From NCBI RefSeq assembly GCF_001544795.2, contig NZ_FCOI02000003.1, forward strand, positions 310,001 through 374,000: DNA of 64,000 bases, given 5' to 3'. Positions 17,054 through 26,334 of the stretch are shown here, piece by piece (the stretch's first letter is position 1; every line of letters begins with the position of its first letter). The notes under the pieces are model-generated. The model searched no databases and was not told the origin of the DNA. It saw only the letters and a program-made list of their open reading frames with translations. Source of the DNA: Caballeronia temeraria (GTDB taxonomy: Bacteria > Pseudomonadota > Gammaproteobacteria > Burkholderiales > Burkholderiaceae). Position numbers and translations under genes: made by a program.

Positions 17054-19330
17054 TCAGGGCAGCGCGACCGGCTCCGCGACGGTGAGCACGAGCAGATTCG
17101 CGAGCGGAACGGGGCGGCTGAGAAGATAGCCCTGCACCTTGTCGCACTGCATGTCGCGCAGCGTATCGAGCTGCTCCTGCGTCTCGACGCCTTCCGCGAC
17201 CACCGTCACGCCGAGCTTGTGCGCCAGATCGATCACGCCTTCGACGACCGTGCGCACCATCGCGTCGGTCGCGATGTTATCGACGAAGGACTTGTCGAGC
17301 TTCAGCACGTCCGGCCGGAAACGCGCGAGATAGCTGAGACTCGAATAGCCCGTGCCGAAATCGTCGATGGCGATACGCACGCCCATCGCGCGAACGTTCG
17401 ACAGCACGCCCTGCGCATCGTCGACGTTTTCGATCAGCGCGGACTCGGTGATCTCGAGTGTGATGCGGTCCGAATCGATGCAGCCGCGCTTGATCGCGTG
17501 CCGCAGCACGGACACGAGGCGCGGATCGCGGAACTGTTTCGGCGACACGTTGAGCGCCACCGAGCATCCCTCCGGCAACGCGAGCGCCAGTTGCGACGCC
17601 GCCTGCACAGCCTCGCGAATGACCCAGTGCCCCGCTTCGACGATCAGCGCGCTCTCTTCCAGCACCGGCACGAACGCGCCGGGCGCGAGCAGCCCGAGCT
17701 GCGGATGATTCCAGCGCAGCAGCGCCTCGACGCCGACGAGCGCGCCCGAATCGACGCGATACTGCGGCTGGTAATGCAGCACGAACTGATTCTCCTGGAT
17801 CGCGCCGTGTAGTTCCGCTTCAAGATGCGCGCGCGCGAGATCGTCCTTCTCGCGATCGCCGAACACGCGGAACGTGTTGCGGCCCGCGCGTTTCGCGGCG
17901 TACATCGCCATGTCGGCGCTGATGAAGAGCGCTTCGGGCGTGCGTCCGTGCTCGGGATAGAGCGCGACGCCGATCGAGCAGGTCATCGTCATGCTCTTGC
18001 ATTCGATCTTGATCGGACGATGACACGCGAGCGAGAGCTTGCGGCATGCGCGCGCGATGCTCTCCTGCTCGAAGGTGCCGGGCAGAATCACGGTGAACTC
18101 GTCGCCGCCCGGACGCGCGGCCACGGCGCCTTCGGGCAGCGTTTCCTGAATGCGCTTCGCGATCGTGCGCAGGACGGCATCGCCGGCAATATGGCCCGCC
18201 GTGTCGTTGATGGACTTGAAGCGGTCGATGTCGATGAACAGATACGCAAAAGGCGCGCCCGCTTCGCAGCGCTTCACGAGCACGTCCATCATCGCGTTGC
18301 GGTTGGCGAGACCGGTGAGGCTGTCGGTGTTCGCGAGCCGATGCAGTTCCTGAAGACGCTGGCGCTCGTCGGTGGCATCGACGCACACGCTCACGACGCG
18401 CGACACCGCGCCGTCCTCGGTGACCGGATAGATATCCGCGCGCACCCAGCGCGTGCGATCGTGCGGCAGACACAGACGAAAATAGCTTTGCCTCGCGGCG
18501 CCCGTATTCACCGCCGTGCGCATCTCGTCGCGCAGCGCGGGCAGATCCTCGGGGTGCACGCTTTGCGACCACGCGGTCTGATCGGCTTCGAGCACGGACA
18601 TCGGCATTTCCCACATGCGCTCGAACGCGGAACTCACGTGCAGCAGTTCGCGGAAATCGTGCGTCGCGGTCCAGAACACGGCGTCGACGTGATCTTCCAT
18701 GTCTTTCTGCACGCGCGCGTTGCCGCGCAGTTCTTCGATGAGATTCACTTCCGCCGTGATATCGCGCGACTTGCACAGCACCGCCGTGATCTCGCCGTGC
18801 TCGCCGATGACCGGCGCGAACGTCGATGTCCACCACTTCAGCTTGCCGGCCATCGTGCGGCAGGTGCCGGAAAACGACGTCGATTCGCCCGCTTTCGCGC
18901 GCTCGAAGGCACGCCGCGCGTCGGGGCCGTCCCAGAGATCGAGCCAGTCGATACCGATGAGATCATCAGCGCACTCCGCTTCGATGAGACGCATGCCGAC
19001 TTCGGAGATGCACATGATGCGGCCTTCGAGCGAAAGCAGCTTGAGGCAGTCCTCCGCGATGGAAAGCAGGCCGTGCGCGACCTGCCGCGCGACGAATATC
19101 TTCCGATTCGCTTCCTGCAGGCGATGCACGACGACCGCCACGCCAAAGACGAGCGCGGCGAGCAGCACGTTCCACGGAAGCGGCACGAAGAAGGTTCCGC
19201 ACGCGGCGACGAGCACGCCGAGCGGAGCGAGACCCAGCCCATCGAAACGGCGTGCGCATTCGATGTACGGCAGGTTTCTGGCGACGTTTTCGCCAATAGT
19301 CCCGAGGAAATCGTTGGCGCCTCTCTGCAC
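17054..19330 (-). CDS. Membrane-linked PAS-PAS-GGDEF-EAL cyclic-di-GMP protein
   Basis: A 758-residue signalling protein: a membrane hairpin (about residues 33-70), two PAS-like regions (about 85-195 and 210-325), a GGDEF domain (motif RPGGDEF at 406-412) and an EAL domain (VGVEALLRW at 533-540, DDFGTGYSS, KLDKSFV, AEGVET). Both catalytic signatures look intact, so it could make or break cyclic di-GMP. The RxxD inhibitory site expected just before GGDEF is absent. Translation starts at a GTG (19330); no ATG is available nearby. The start region is overlapped by a long inverted repeat (19337-19405) shared with the end of the upstream kinase gene. The kinase 77 bases upstream is probably functionally linked. 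Confidence 0.9.
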   Translation of the reverse strand: MQRGANDFLGTIGENVARNLPYIECARRFDGLGLAPLGVLVAACGTFFVPLPWNVLLAALVFGVAVVVHRLQEANRKIFVARQVAHGLLSIAEDCLKLLSLEGRIMCISEVGMRLIEAECADDLIGIDWLDLWDGPDARRAFERAKAGESTSFSGTCRTMAGKLKWWTSTFAPVIGEHGEITAVLCKSRDITAEVNLIEELRGNARVQKDMEDHVDAVFWTATHDFRELLHVSSAFERMWEMPMSVLEADQTAWSQSVHPEDLPALRDEMRTAVNTGAARQSYFRLCLPHDRTRWVRADIYPVTEDGAVSRVVSVCVDATDERQRLQELHRLANTDSLTGLANRNAMMDVLVKRCEAGAPFAYLFIDIDRFKSINDTAGHIAGDAVLRTIAKRIQETLPEGAVAARPGGDEFTVILPGTFEQESIARACRKLSLACHRPIKIECKSMTMTCSIGVALYPEHGRTPEALFISADMAMYAAKRAGRNTFRVFGDREKDDLARAHLEAELHGAIQENQFVLHYQPQYRVDSGALVGVEALLRWNHPQLGLLAPGAFVPVLEESALIVEAGHWVIREAVQAASQLALALPEGCSVALNVSPKQFRDPRLVSVLRHAIKRGCIDSDRITLEITESALIENVDDAQGVLSNVRAMGVRIAIDDFGTGYSSLSYLARFRPDVLKLDKSFVDNIATDAMVRTVVEGVIDLAHKLGVTVVAEGVETQEQLDTLRDMQCDKVQGYLLSRPVPLANLLVLTVAEPVALP

Positions 19331-19336
19331 CGTTCT

Positions 19337-19405
19337 GGCCCTGTTCTATTGATAGGTTCGATCGGTGTTTATCGGCTCATAGGGGGAAGTCTTTAGAACA
19401 GGGCC
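19337..19405. repeat. 12-bp inverted repeat covering the ribosome-binding region of the GGDEF-EAL gene
   Basis: GGCCCTGTTCTA (19337-19348) and TAGAACAGGGCC (19394-19405) are perfect complements separated by 45 bases. The left arm lies 7-18 bases before the GTG start of the minus-strand GGDEF-EAL gene, and includes AGGG, the only plausible Shine-Dalgarno sequence. The right arm begins 3 bases from the stop of the kinase gene. In the RNA this would form a hairpin that hides the ribosome binding site. Confidence 0.6.
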
Positions 19406-19407
19406 GG

Positions 19408-21528
19408 CTACACCGCGCCCTTCAACGCCCCGGCGATTTCCTTCGCCAGCGCCTCCGCGCGATACGGTTTGCCGAGCAAAGTCACGTTCGGGCGCAGCAC
19501 GCCGTCGCGCGAAATGAAGTCGCGCGTGTAGCCGGAGACGTAAATCACCGGCACCGGCTGCAACTGCGAAAATGCCCATTCCGCCAGGTCCGCGCACTTC
19601 ACTTTGCCCGGCATGACGACGTCGGTGAGGATCAGATCGACGTTCACGCCACTTTCGAGCACGCTCATCGCGGCATCGCCATTCGCGGCGCGCAGCACGA
19701 TGTAATGCATGGCTTCGAGAATCGCGACCGTCGACATGAGCACCGCGGGATCGTCGTCGACGACGAGCACCGTCGCGCCGCCGGTTTGCGCCGTCAGCCT
19801 GCCGGCTCGCGGCAGCGTGGTTTCATCGTCGAAGCTGCGCGGGAAGAACATTTCGACGGTCGTGCCTACATCGACGGAACTCGACACCGCGATATGCCCG
19901 CCCGACTGCTTGACGAAGCCGAAGACCATCGAGAGGCCGAGTCCCGTGCCGTGGCCTTCGGGCTTCGTCGTGAAGAACGGCTCGAACGCGCGCTCGAGCA
20001 CGTCGGGCGCCATGCCCGCGCCGGTATCCGATGCCGAGAGCTTCACGTATTCGCCCGGAGGCAGATCCTTGCCTTCGCAAGCGGCCGCATCGAGCATTTC
20101 GTTCGAGCATGCGAGCGTGAGCTTGCCGTCGCCGCGCATCGCATCGCGTGCGTTGATCGCGAGATTGAGCAGCGCGTTCTCCAGCTGATTGCGGTCGACG
20201 CAGAAATTCCATGCATGCTCGGCAAGCAGCGTGTTGATCGACACCGACGGTCCCACCGCATGCTGCAACAGTTCCCGCATCTCGTCGAACAGGCGCTGCG
20301 GATTGATGACGACCGGCGACTGCGGCTGCCGCCGCGCGAACGACAGCAATTGCGAAGCGAGCTTCGCGCCGCGCTGCACGGCTTCCAGCGCGGCGTGCAC
20401 GCGCTCGGGCACGCGGCTGTCCGTGGGCGGCAAATATTGCAGCAATTGCAGGTTGCCGCTGATCGCCTGCAGCGTGTTGTTGAAGTCGTGCGCGACGCCG
20501 CCCGTCATCGCGCCGAGCGCTTCCATCTTCAGGCTCTGACGTAATTGCGCTTCCACCGCGATGCGCGCGGCCACGGCCTCGGAAATCTTGTCTTCGAGAC
20601 TGCGCGTCAGTTCGCGGAGACTCTCTTCGGCGATCTTGCGATCATGAATGTCGATGATGACGCCCGGAAAGCGCGTCGCCGTGCCGTGCTCGTCGAAGTC
20701 GCACCGGCCCGTGGCGAGAATCCACGTCCAGCCCGAATCGCCCGAGCGAATGCGGTATTCGGCGCGAAACAGTTCGCCGTCGCGTACCGTTCGCGTAATG
20801 AGCGCGCGCACGCGTTCCACATCGTCGGGATGAATCTTCGCGAAGGCGGCCTGGATCGGCATGCCGCGCGCGACTTCGTCGAACGAAAACAGAAATGTGC
20901 GCGCGAAGCGTTCATCGCCTTTCACGCGATCGACCTGAATCTCCCACACGAACGTGCCGAGCACCGCGCCTGAATTGAGCGCGAGTTGCAGGCGCTCGTT
21001 GGCTTCGCGAAACGCGCCTTCCGCTTCGGCGCGCGTGCGTTCGAGCAACACGCGTTCGCTCGTGTCGACGACGATCGCGAGCACGCCGACCGGCACGCCT
21101 TCGTTCGACGCGACCGGGCTGTAGTGCAGATCGAGCCAGACTTGCGCGTCGCGTCCGTCGCGCGGCAGCGTGAAGGAGATATCGTGATACGAAAGCGACT
21201 CGCCGCGCAGGCCCGTGTCCACGACGTTGCGATTGAACTCGGCGGCCTCGGGCCACGCGTCTTCTATCGGCATGCCGAGAATGCGCGGATGGCGTCCGCC
21301 CGAGAACTTCGCGTAGGCGTCGTTGTAGAGCAGCGTGCCTTCTTCGCCCCACAGCACGGCCATCGGCAATGCGTTGCGCAGCATGACCTGCACGACGGCG
21401 CGCAGCACGTGCGGCCATGTATCGATGGAACCCAGCGGCGTCGCGCTCCAGTCAAAGTCGCGAATGGCGCGCGCTGTTTCGCCGATCCATGAATCGAGCT
21501 GACGATGATCGGAGATATTCGAAGTCAA
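19408..21528 (-). CDS. Hybrid sensor histidine kinase (PAS-PAS-HisKA-HATPase-REC)
   Basis: A 706-residue soluble kinase. Two PAS regions occupy about residues 35-155 and 180-300 (with WTWILATGRCDFDEHG), a phospho-acceptor helix follows with GGVAHDFNN (His347), then an N-box (ALLNLAINARDAM, about 452-464), G-boxes (DTGAGM, GHGTGLGLSM) and a receiver domain (VVDDDP at 589-593, phospho-Asp636 in LTDVVMP, Lys in LGKPY). No membrane segment is seen, so it senses a cytoplasmic cue. The start is a TTG at 21528 preceded by AAAGGCAGG; the next Met is 48 residues in and would delete part of the first PAS. It is followed by the GGDEF-EAL gene and may feed into it. Confidence 0.9.
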   Translation of the reverse strand: MTSNISDHRQLDSWIGETARAIRDFDWSATPLGSIDTWPHVLRAVVQVMLRNALPMAVLWGEEGTLLYNDAYAKFSGGRHPRILGMPIEDAWPEAAEFNRNVVDTGLRGESLSYHDISFTLPRDGRDAQVWLDLHYSPVASNEGVPVGVLAIVVDTSERVLLERTRAEAEGAFREANERLQLALNSGAVLGTFVWEIQVDRVKGDERFARTFLFSFDEVARGMPIQAAFAKIHPDDVERVRALITRTVRDGELFRAEYRIRSGDSGWTWILATGRCDFDEHGTATRFPGVIIDIHDRKIAEESLRELTRSLEDKISEAVAARIAVEAQLRQSLKMEALGAMTGGVAHDFNNTLQAISGNLQLLQYLPPTDSRVPERVHAALEAVQRGAKLASQLLSFARRQPQSPVVINPQRLFDEMRELLQHAVGPSVSINTLLAEHAWNFCVDRNQLENALLNLAINARDAMRGDGKLTLACSNEMLDAAACEGKDLPPGEYVKLSASDTGAGMAPDVLERAFEPFFTTKPEGHGTGLGLSMVFGFVKQSGGHIAVSSSVDVGTTVEMFFPRSFDDETTLPRAGRLTAQTGGATVLVVDDDPAVLMSTVAILEAMHYIVLRAANGDAAMSVLESGVNVDLILTDVVMPGKVKCADLAEWAFSQLQPVPVIYVSGYTRDFISRDGVLRPNVTLLGKPYRAEALAKEIAGALKGAV

Positions 21529-21659
21529 AACCTGCCTTTCTTGTCTGAAGAATCGCGTCCCGACGCGTTCCTGTCGCGCTTATTCCGCGAATCCGACAGC
21601 ATAAAGGCTAATCGTTTTGTCCTGAAAGCATCGTGTGGATGCGTTGCGCGCGCGCGTCT

Positions 21660-22298
21660 TTAGCCGCGCTTAGGCTTGCGCACCGCCCGCACCTTGCCCG
21701 TGCGCCCGCCGCCGCAAAAGAAGCGGTCGCGCCCGTCCGATTCGAGCCCCGACACGCCCACGCCTTCCGGCATGTCGAGCCGCTCGATGACCTCGCCCGA
21801 TTGCGGATCGATGTGCCGCAACTCGCTTTCGTCGCCTTCCCATGTGGCGTGCCACAGTTCGCCGTCGATCCACGTCACGCCCGTCACGAAGCGATTCGAC
21901 TCGATGGTGCGCAAAATCGCGCCGTTATCCGGATCGACCTGATGAATCTTGCGCTCGTTGTATTGCCCGACCCACAGCGTGCCTTCGGCCCATGCGAGAC
22001 CGGAGTCGGCGCCGCCGCCGGGCGCGGGAATCGTCGACAGCACGCGGCCCGTCTTCGGATCGATCTTCTGGATGCGGTCCTCGGCGATCTGAAACAGATG
22101 CTCGCCGTCGAAGGCCGTGCCCGCATGCGCCGCGACGTTCAGCGAGCGCGCTTTCTCGCCGCTCTCGGGATCGAACGCGTTGAGCGTGTCGCCGGCCGCG
22201 AACCACACATGCTCGCCGTCATAGGTGACGCCGTGCACGCCGTCGATATCCGGAAAAGGCCCGTATTCGCGGATGATTTCCGCTTTCGCGCGTTTCAT
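21660..22298 (-). CDS. Beta-propeller protein (Vgb-lyase/glutamine-cyclotransferase-like)
   Basis: A 212-residue protein built from about five repeated blade motifs, such as VHGVTYDGEHVWFAAGDTLNAFDPESGE, DSGLAWAEGTLWVGQYNERKIHQVDPDNG and VTGVTWIDGELWHATW. Each blade has a 'G-hydrophobic-W/F ... D/P-x-T/S-G' pattern as in streptogramin-lyase (Vgb) and glutamine-cyclotransferase-like propellers. It has no signal peptide, so it acts in the cytoplasm. The ATG at 22298 follows GAGGG; a longer frame into the upstream gene was rejected. It lies 34 bases downstream of the TPR-HTH regulator on the same strand. Catalytic residues cannot be assigned with confidence; a sensing or binding role is possible. 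Confidence 0.75.
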   Translation of the reverse strand: MKRAKAEIIREYGPFPDIDGVHGVTYDGEHVWFAAGDTLNAFDPESGEKARSLNVAAHAGTAFDGEHLFQIAEDRIQKIDPKTGRVLSTIPAPGGGADSGLAWAEGTLWVGQYNERKIHQVDPDNGAILRTIESNRFVTGVTWIDGELWHATWEGDESELRHIDPQSGEVIERLDMPEGVGVSGLESDGRDRFFCGGGRTGKVRAVRKPKRG

Positions 22299-22332
22299 GT
22301 CGCCGCCCTCTTCATGATGTGATGCCCCTATG

Positions 22333-23553
22333 CTAATCACTCGCGAGCTCGACGGGGAGTAACAAGGTCGTCGTGAATCCGGGCATCGGCGGCGTGGTCC
22401 AGCGGCGCGCGCGCCCGCGTCCGAACGATTGCACCTTGCCGTTCGCGGCGAGCGCATCGAGCGCGCGCTGCACCGTGCGCTGGCTCGCGCCGAGCGCGAT
22501 CGCGAGCGCGGAGCTGGACCACGATTCGCCATCGGCCAGAAAGGCGAGCAGCGGTGCGTATTCGTCTTCCACGGGCAGCGCGAGCACCGCGACATCGCGC
22601 GCGTGACGCGGCTTCAGCACGAAGCCGCGCGGTGTCGCGTCGATGCTCGCGTGCGCGCGCAGCATCGTGCGCAGCCGTCCCATCTCGACGCGCAACCGCG
22701 CCCGATGCGTCTCGTCCGCTTCCCGGATGCGAAACGCGCGCAGGATCAGCGCATCGCGCGGCACGTCGCCGGGCCACGCCTGCGCGAGCATGCGCCCGAG
22801 CGTGAAGAGCACGGGGCGCGTCGCGAGCGATATCGACGTGCCGTTCTCGCGCACGCAAAGCCGGCACGCATCGACGACGAACGCAGTCGATGCGAACAGT
22901 GCCTCCACTTCGTCGAGCCGCAGCAGACGCGCTTCTCCTTGCGCGATGAGCCGCGCCGCCGGTGCATCGAGGATGCGCCATGCGCTGTCGATTTCGGCGG
23001 CGAGCGCGGGAATCGCGGCCTCGCGCGCGGCGAGCGTCGCGCGTTCGAGCGCTGCGCGCGCCGCGTTCGTACGGAGACGACGCATCGCGATGCCCGCGTC
23101 GATGAGTTCATGCGCGGCCCGCGATGCAGCCGGAAGCGTCGCGTGATCCAGTGCCGCGAGCATGCGTTCGGCATCGTCGATCCGTCCGATGAGCAGCGCG
23201 CGGCGCACTTCGAGATAGCGCGCGTGGGCGGCGTTCACGTGATCGCCGTGCGCGTCGAGCGTCGCGCGCGCGTGATCGAGCGCCTTCGCGGGCCATGTGA
23301 GATCGCGCGATGCCAGCGCGATTTCCGCCTCCGCGACGATGCAACGCGAACGCGCCAGCGCCTCTTTCGCGCCGAACGCGCGCGCAGCGCCTTTGACGAG
23401 CGCACGCGCCCGCGCGAAGTCGCCGAGTTGCGCCATCGCGATGCCGCGCAACGCCAGCGCACTCGCGTCGTCGCGCAGCGCGATGCGATTCAGCGCGCCG
23501 AGCGGATCACCCGCCGCGAGCGCGCGCGCCGCCGCCGTGATCAGCGAATCCAT
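22333..23553 (-). CDS. Regulator with N-terminal helical repeats and C-terminal winged HTH
   Basis: A 406-residue protein. Residues about 1-210 are an Ala-rich array of helix pairs (for example LALRGIAMAQLGDFARARALV) that look TPR-like. A middle region (about 235-315) with VLFTLGRMLAQAWPGDVPRDALILRAFRIREADETHRARLRVEMGRL resembles an OmpR/BTAD-type winged helix. The C-terminus (about 345-390) is a second HTH (SSSALAIALGASQRTVQRALDAL). It is thus a DNA-binding regulator that integrates protein or ligand contacts through its repeats. It diverges from the DUF2182 gene (92-base gap) and is followed by the propeller gene, forming a compact three-gene neighbourhood. What it senses is unknown. Confidence 0.7.
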   Translation of the reverse strand: MDSLITAAARALAAGDPLGALNRIALRDDASALALRGIAMAQLGDFARARALVKGAARAFGAKEALARSRCIVAEAEIALASRDLTWPAKALDHARATLDAHGDHVNAAHARYLEVRRALLIGRIDDAERMLAALDHATLPAASRAAHELIDAGIAMRRLRTNAARAALERATLAAREAAIPALAAEIDSAWRILDAPAARLIAQGEARLLRLDEVEALFASTAFVVDACRLCVRENGTSISLATRPVLFTLGRMLAQAWPGDVPRDALILRAFRIREADETHRARLRVEMGRLRTMLRAHASIDATPRGFVLKPRHARDVAVLALPVEDEYAPLLAFLADGESWSSSALAIALGASQRTVQRALDALAANGKVQSFGRGRARRWTTPPMPGFTTTLLLPVELASD

Positions 23554-23645
23554 GCGAATCCCGACACACTTGTCACTCCTTTGCCGTGCATGCCCGCGAC
23601 TAATCTAACACCGTACCTGGACGCGCACTGTTAAAGGACGACATC

Positions 23646-24392
23646 ATGGAAGCGCTGGCCGTCATCATCGAAAGCGAGATTGCGCATGGTTCGCGCCGTC
23701 GCTTCATCGCGATCGTTGCGCTCGTGTTCATCGCGAGCGTGATCGCGACTTATGCGATGCATGTGTCGATGTCATCGATGACCGAACTCCCGATGCCCGG
23801 CGGCTGGATGCTCTCGCCCGTCTTCACGCCGATGTGCGGACGCACATGGCTGCGCGCGGCGGCGGGGTTCATCGGCATGTGGATCGCGATGATGACCGCG
23901 ATGATGCTGCCATCGTTCGCGCCGGTTCTCTCGCGTGATCGTGGAAGCGTGCGTGCTTCGTGGAGCACGGCGGCGGGCTACGCTTTCGTATGGACGATGA
24001 CGGGTCTCGCGGCGTTCACGTTCGGCGCGATCCTCACCGCGATCATGATGCGTGCGCCGTCGATTGCGCGTTGCGTGCCGTTCGCGAGCGGCGTGGTCGT
24101 ACTGATGGCGGGCGCGTTGCAGTGTTCGGCATGGCACGCGCGGATGCTGTCGTGCTGCCGCCATGCGTCGCATCGCGGATGGCGCGGCGGCGTGCGTCAC
24201 GGCCTGCATTGCGTCGCGTGCTGCGCGGGCCTGACGGCGACGCTCTTCGTGTTCGGCGTGATGGACCTTCGCGCGATGACACTCGTCACGCTGGCGATCA
24301 GCGCTGAACGGCTGATGCCATCGTTCGAACGGGTATCGCAAATCACCGGCGTGATGTTGCTGCTGCTCGGCGCGATGCTCATCGTCCGATGA
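23646..24392 (+). CDS. DUF2182 integral membrane protein
   Basis: A 248-residue protein with about six membrane helices. The signature GMWIAMMTAMMLPSFAPVL, met in DUF2182 (predicted metal-binding integral membrane) proteins, lies at about residues 76-95. A second Cys/His-rich patch follows (CCRHASHRGW, then RHGLHCVACCAGL, about 173-200). The many Met, Cys and His residues suggest metal handling, perhaps copper, but this is inference; the biochemical role of the family is unknown. The DUF1326 partner that often accompanies it is not here. The ATG at 23646 follows AAAGGA. It diverges from the TPR-HTH regulator gene. Confidence 0.85.
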   Translation: MEALAVIIESEIAHGSRRRFIAIVALVFIASVIATYAMHVSMSSMTELPMPGGWMLSPVFTPMCGRTWLRAAAGFIGMWIAMMTAMMLPSFAPVLSRDRGSVRASWSTAAGYAFVWTMTGLAAFTFGAILTAIMMRAPSIARCVPFASGVVVLMAGALQCSAWHARMLSCCRHASHRGWRGGVRHGLHCVACCAGLTATLFVFGVMDLRAMTLVTLAISAERLMPSFERVSQITGVMLLLLGAMLIVR

Positions 24393-24395
24393 CGT

Positions 24396-25394
24396 TCAAC
24401 GCGCAAGCCGACGCGACACCGCATGCGCGCCCAGCACGCACACGATGCCGATCACGCCGCCCGCGAGCACGTGCGTGAGCCGCTCGAGGGCATCGGCGGC
24501 GGATTGATTCGCCAGCATGATGGCGAGCGCCACGAAGAGGCATCGGAAGAAATACCCGACGACGTAACGCTGAAACGCGACGAGCGTGAGGAAGGTGGCG
24601 AGCGTCGCGAGCGTGACGGCGATACCCGAATGCGGCACGACGAATTGCCCGAGCAGAATGCCGATCGGCACGCCCGCGATCACGCCGAGCGCGCGATCCT
24701 TCAGCTTCGCGCGCGCCGTATCGACCGATCCCGTCACGATGCTGGCCGCGCCCCAGATCACCCATTGCGCGCGCTCCATGTGGCCGTACACGACCATCAG
24801 CGCCGCGATGCCGACGCTCGCGAGCATCGCCGCGAGATCTTCGCCGAAGGGCGCGCGCATGCCGAAGTCATCGAGATTCGACCAGCGTGCCGCGGGCTTG
24901 CCGCGCGAGCGGATATACGCCGCCAGAACGGCGGGCGCAAGCGCGATGAACAGATAAGGCAGCGCGGCGGGCGCGGCGCGCAATAGCGCATCGACGGTGC
25001 GCCCGCCATGCAGTTCGTTCGCGAGGATGAGCACGGGAATGAAGGTCCAGTTGCCGAGCGCACGCAGTTCTTTTCCACGCGATACAAGCAGGATCACGCG
25101 CGCGGCGAGCAGCATGCACGCGACGACGAAAAACGCCGGCACCAATTCGGCCAGCAGCAGCAGATAAGTCCCGCCGATGATCGCAAGCCCGTGCGCGGCG
25201 ACGCCGGCTGGCCTTAGATCGAGTCTGTCTTGCGCGATCACGGTGGCGATCGCGAGCAATGAAGCCTTCATCCACAGCGCGTTGCCGGTGACGAGTGCGA
25301 GCGCGACGAAGGGCAGCAGCGCGGTCGTTGCGCGCAGGAGCGGCCAGAACTTGATCTCGCTGGCGATACGAAGATGCGGTGCGTCGGCGGACAT
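24396..25394 (-). CDS. FUSC-type (fusaric-acid-resistance-like) membrane protein
   Basis: A 332-residue protein with two blocks of hydrophobic helices (about residues 18-125 and 195-325) joined by a charged loop that includes WSNLDDFGMRAPFGEDLAAML. In the second block, VIWGAASIVTGSVDTARAKLKDRALGVIAGVPIG is the FUSC signature: a helix pair with the motif K-D-R-x-x-G. FUSC proteins include efflux components for aromatic acids and FUSC/DUF2955 proteins of unknown function. At half the length of full AaeB-type pumps this may be a single-module version. It converges with the DUF2182 gene (3-base gap) and diverges from the DUF347 gene. Confidence 0.75.
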   Translation of the reverse strand: MSADAPHLRIASEIKFWPLLRATTALLPFVALALVTGNALWMKASLLAIATVIAQDRLDLRPAGVAAHGLAIIGGTYLLLLAELVPAFFVVACMLLAARVILLVSRGKELRALGNWTFIPVLILANELHGGRTVDALLRAAPAALPYLFIALAPAVLAAYIRSRGKPAARWSNLDDFGMRAPFGEDLAAMLASVGIAALMVVYGHMERAQWVIWGAASIVTGSVDTARAKLKDRALGVIAGVPIGILLGQFVVPHSGIAVTLATLATFLTLVAFQRYVVGYFFRCLFVALAIMLANQSAADALERLTHVLAGGVIGIVCVLGAHAVSRRLAR

Positions 25395-25541
25395 GCGCGT
25401 CAGTCGCTTCGTGAGTTCGGATGAAGTGTAGTCGGGTTTTCGCGGCGACGTTACCTAAGCGCCCACTAAGTATCCACGCACAGAGTTCGCGATGACGGCG
25501 CGCGATCTTCGCGCGCTCCCGCCGATACGAGGAGGCCTCAC

Positions 25542-26315
25542 ATGGCCGCGATGCGCAACAAGGTTCCCGAAGTCACGCTTGCATTCTGGATCATCAAGAT
25601 CATGTCGACGACGGTCGGCGAAACCGGCGCGGATTTTCTCGCGGTCAACGCGGGACTCGGCGTCGCCGTCACCGATGCGATCACTGCCGCCCTGCTCGCC
25701 ACGGCACTCGTCATGCAGATGCGCACGCGCCGCCTCGTTCCGTGGCTCTACTGGCTCACCGTGGTGCTCGTCAGCATCGCGGGCACGCAGATCACCGATG
25801 CGCTGACCGACAACGCGGGTGTGAGTCTCTACGCGAGCACATCGTGCTTTGCAGTGCTGCTCGCGATCATCTTCGCGATCTGGCACCGCACGGAGCATTC
25901 GCTTTCCATACGTTCGATCGACACGCATCGACGCGAACTCTTCTACTGGTGCGCGATTCTCTGCACGTTCGCGCTCGGCACCGCGGCAGGCGATCTCGCC
26001 ACCGAAGCACTCGGTCTCGGCTTTCCGCTCGGCGTGCTGATCTTCGCGGCGCTCATCGCGGTCACGGGCGCGGCCGCGTTCCTCGGGATGAACCGCGTCG
26101 CCGCATTCTGGATCGCGTACATCCTGACACGCCCGCTCGGTGCGTCGCTGGGCGACCTCATGTCGCAGCCGCGCGTCTATGGCGGCATGGGCCTCGGCAC
26201 CATCTACACCAGCGTCATCTTTCTCGCGATCATCGTCGCGCTCGTCGCTTACGTGACCTATCTCGATCATACGAGCAGGACACAACGTCGACGCGGCGGC
26301 TCGCGTCCTGCCTGA
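25542..26315 (+). CDS. DUF347 (COG4705) repeat membrane protein
   Basis: A 257-residue, roughly eight-helix protein. [27 protein letters not shown] at the start is the DUF347 repeat; a second copy is recognisable around [26 protein letters not shown] and [21 protein letters not shown]4705 proteins are annotated as membrane-anchored proteins of unknown function, possibly metal-related. The ATG at 25542 follows GAGGAGG. A small exported protein gene begins 19 bases after its stop, so the two are probably cotranscribed. It diverges from the FUSC-type gene. Confidence 0.8.
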   Translation: MAAMRNKVPEVTLAFWIIKIMSTTVGETGADFLAVNAGLGVAVTDAITAALLATALVMQMRTRRLVPWLYWLTVVLVSIAGTQITDALTDNAGVSLYASTSCFAVLLAIIFAIWHRTEHSLSIRSIDTHRRELFYWCAILCTFALGTAAGDLATEALGLGFPLGVLIFAALIAVTGAAAFLGMNRVAAFWIAYILTRPLGASLGDLMSQPRVYGGMGLGTIYTSVIFLAIIVALVAYVTYLDHTSRTQRRRGGSRPA

Positions 26316-26334
26316 CCTCATCACGGAGAAAACC

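Noticed and set aside
17825..19396. Long plus-strand frame opposite the GGDEF-EAL gene
   Set aside because: Antisense shadow; the minus-strand protein has intact GGDEF and EAL motifs.
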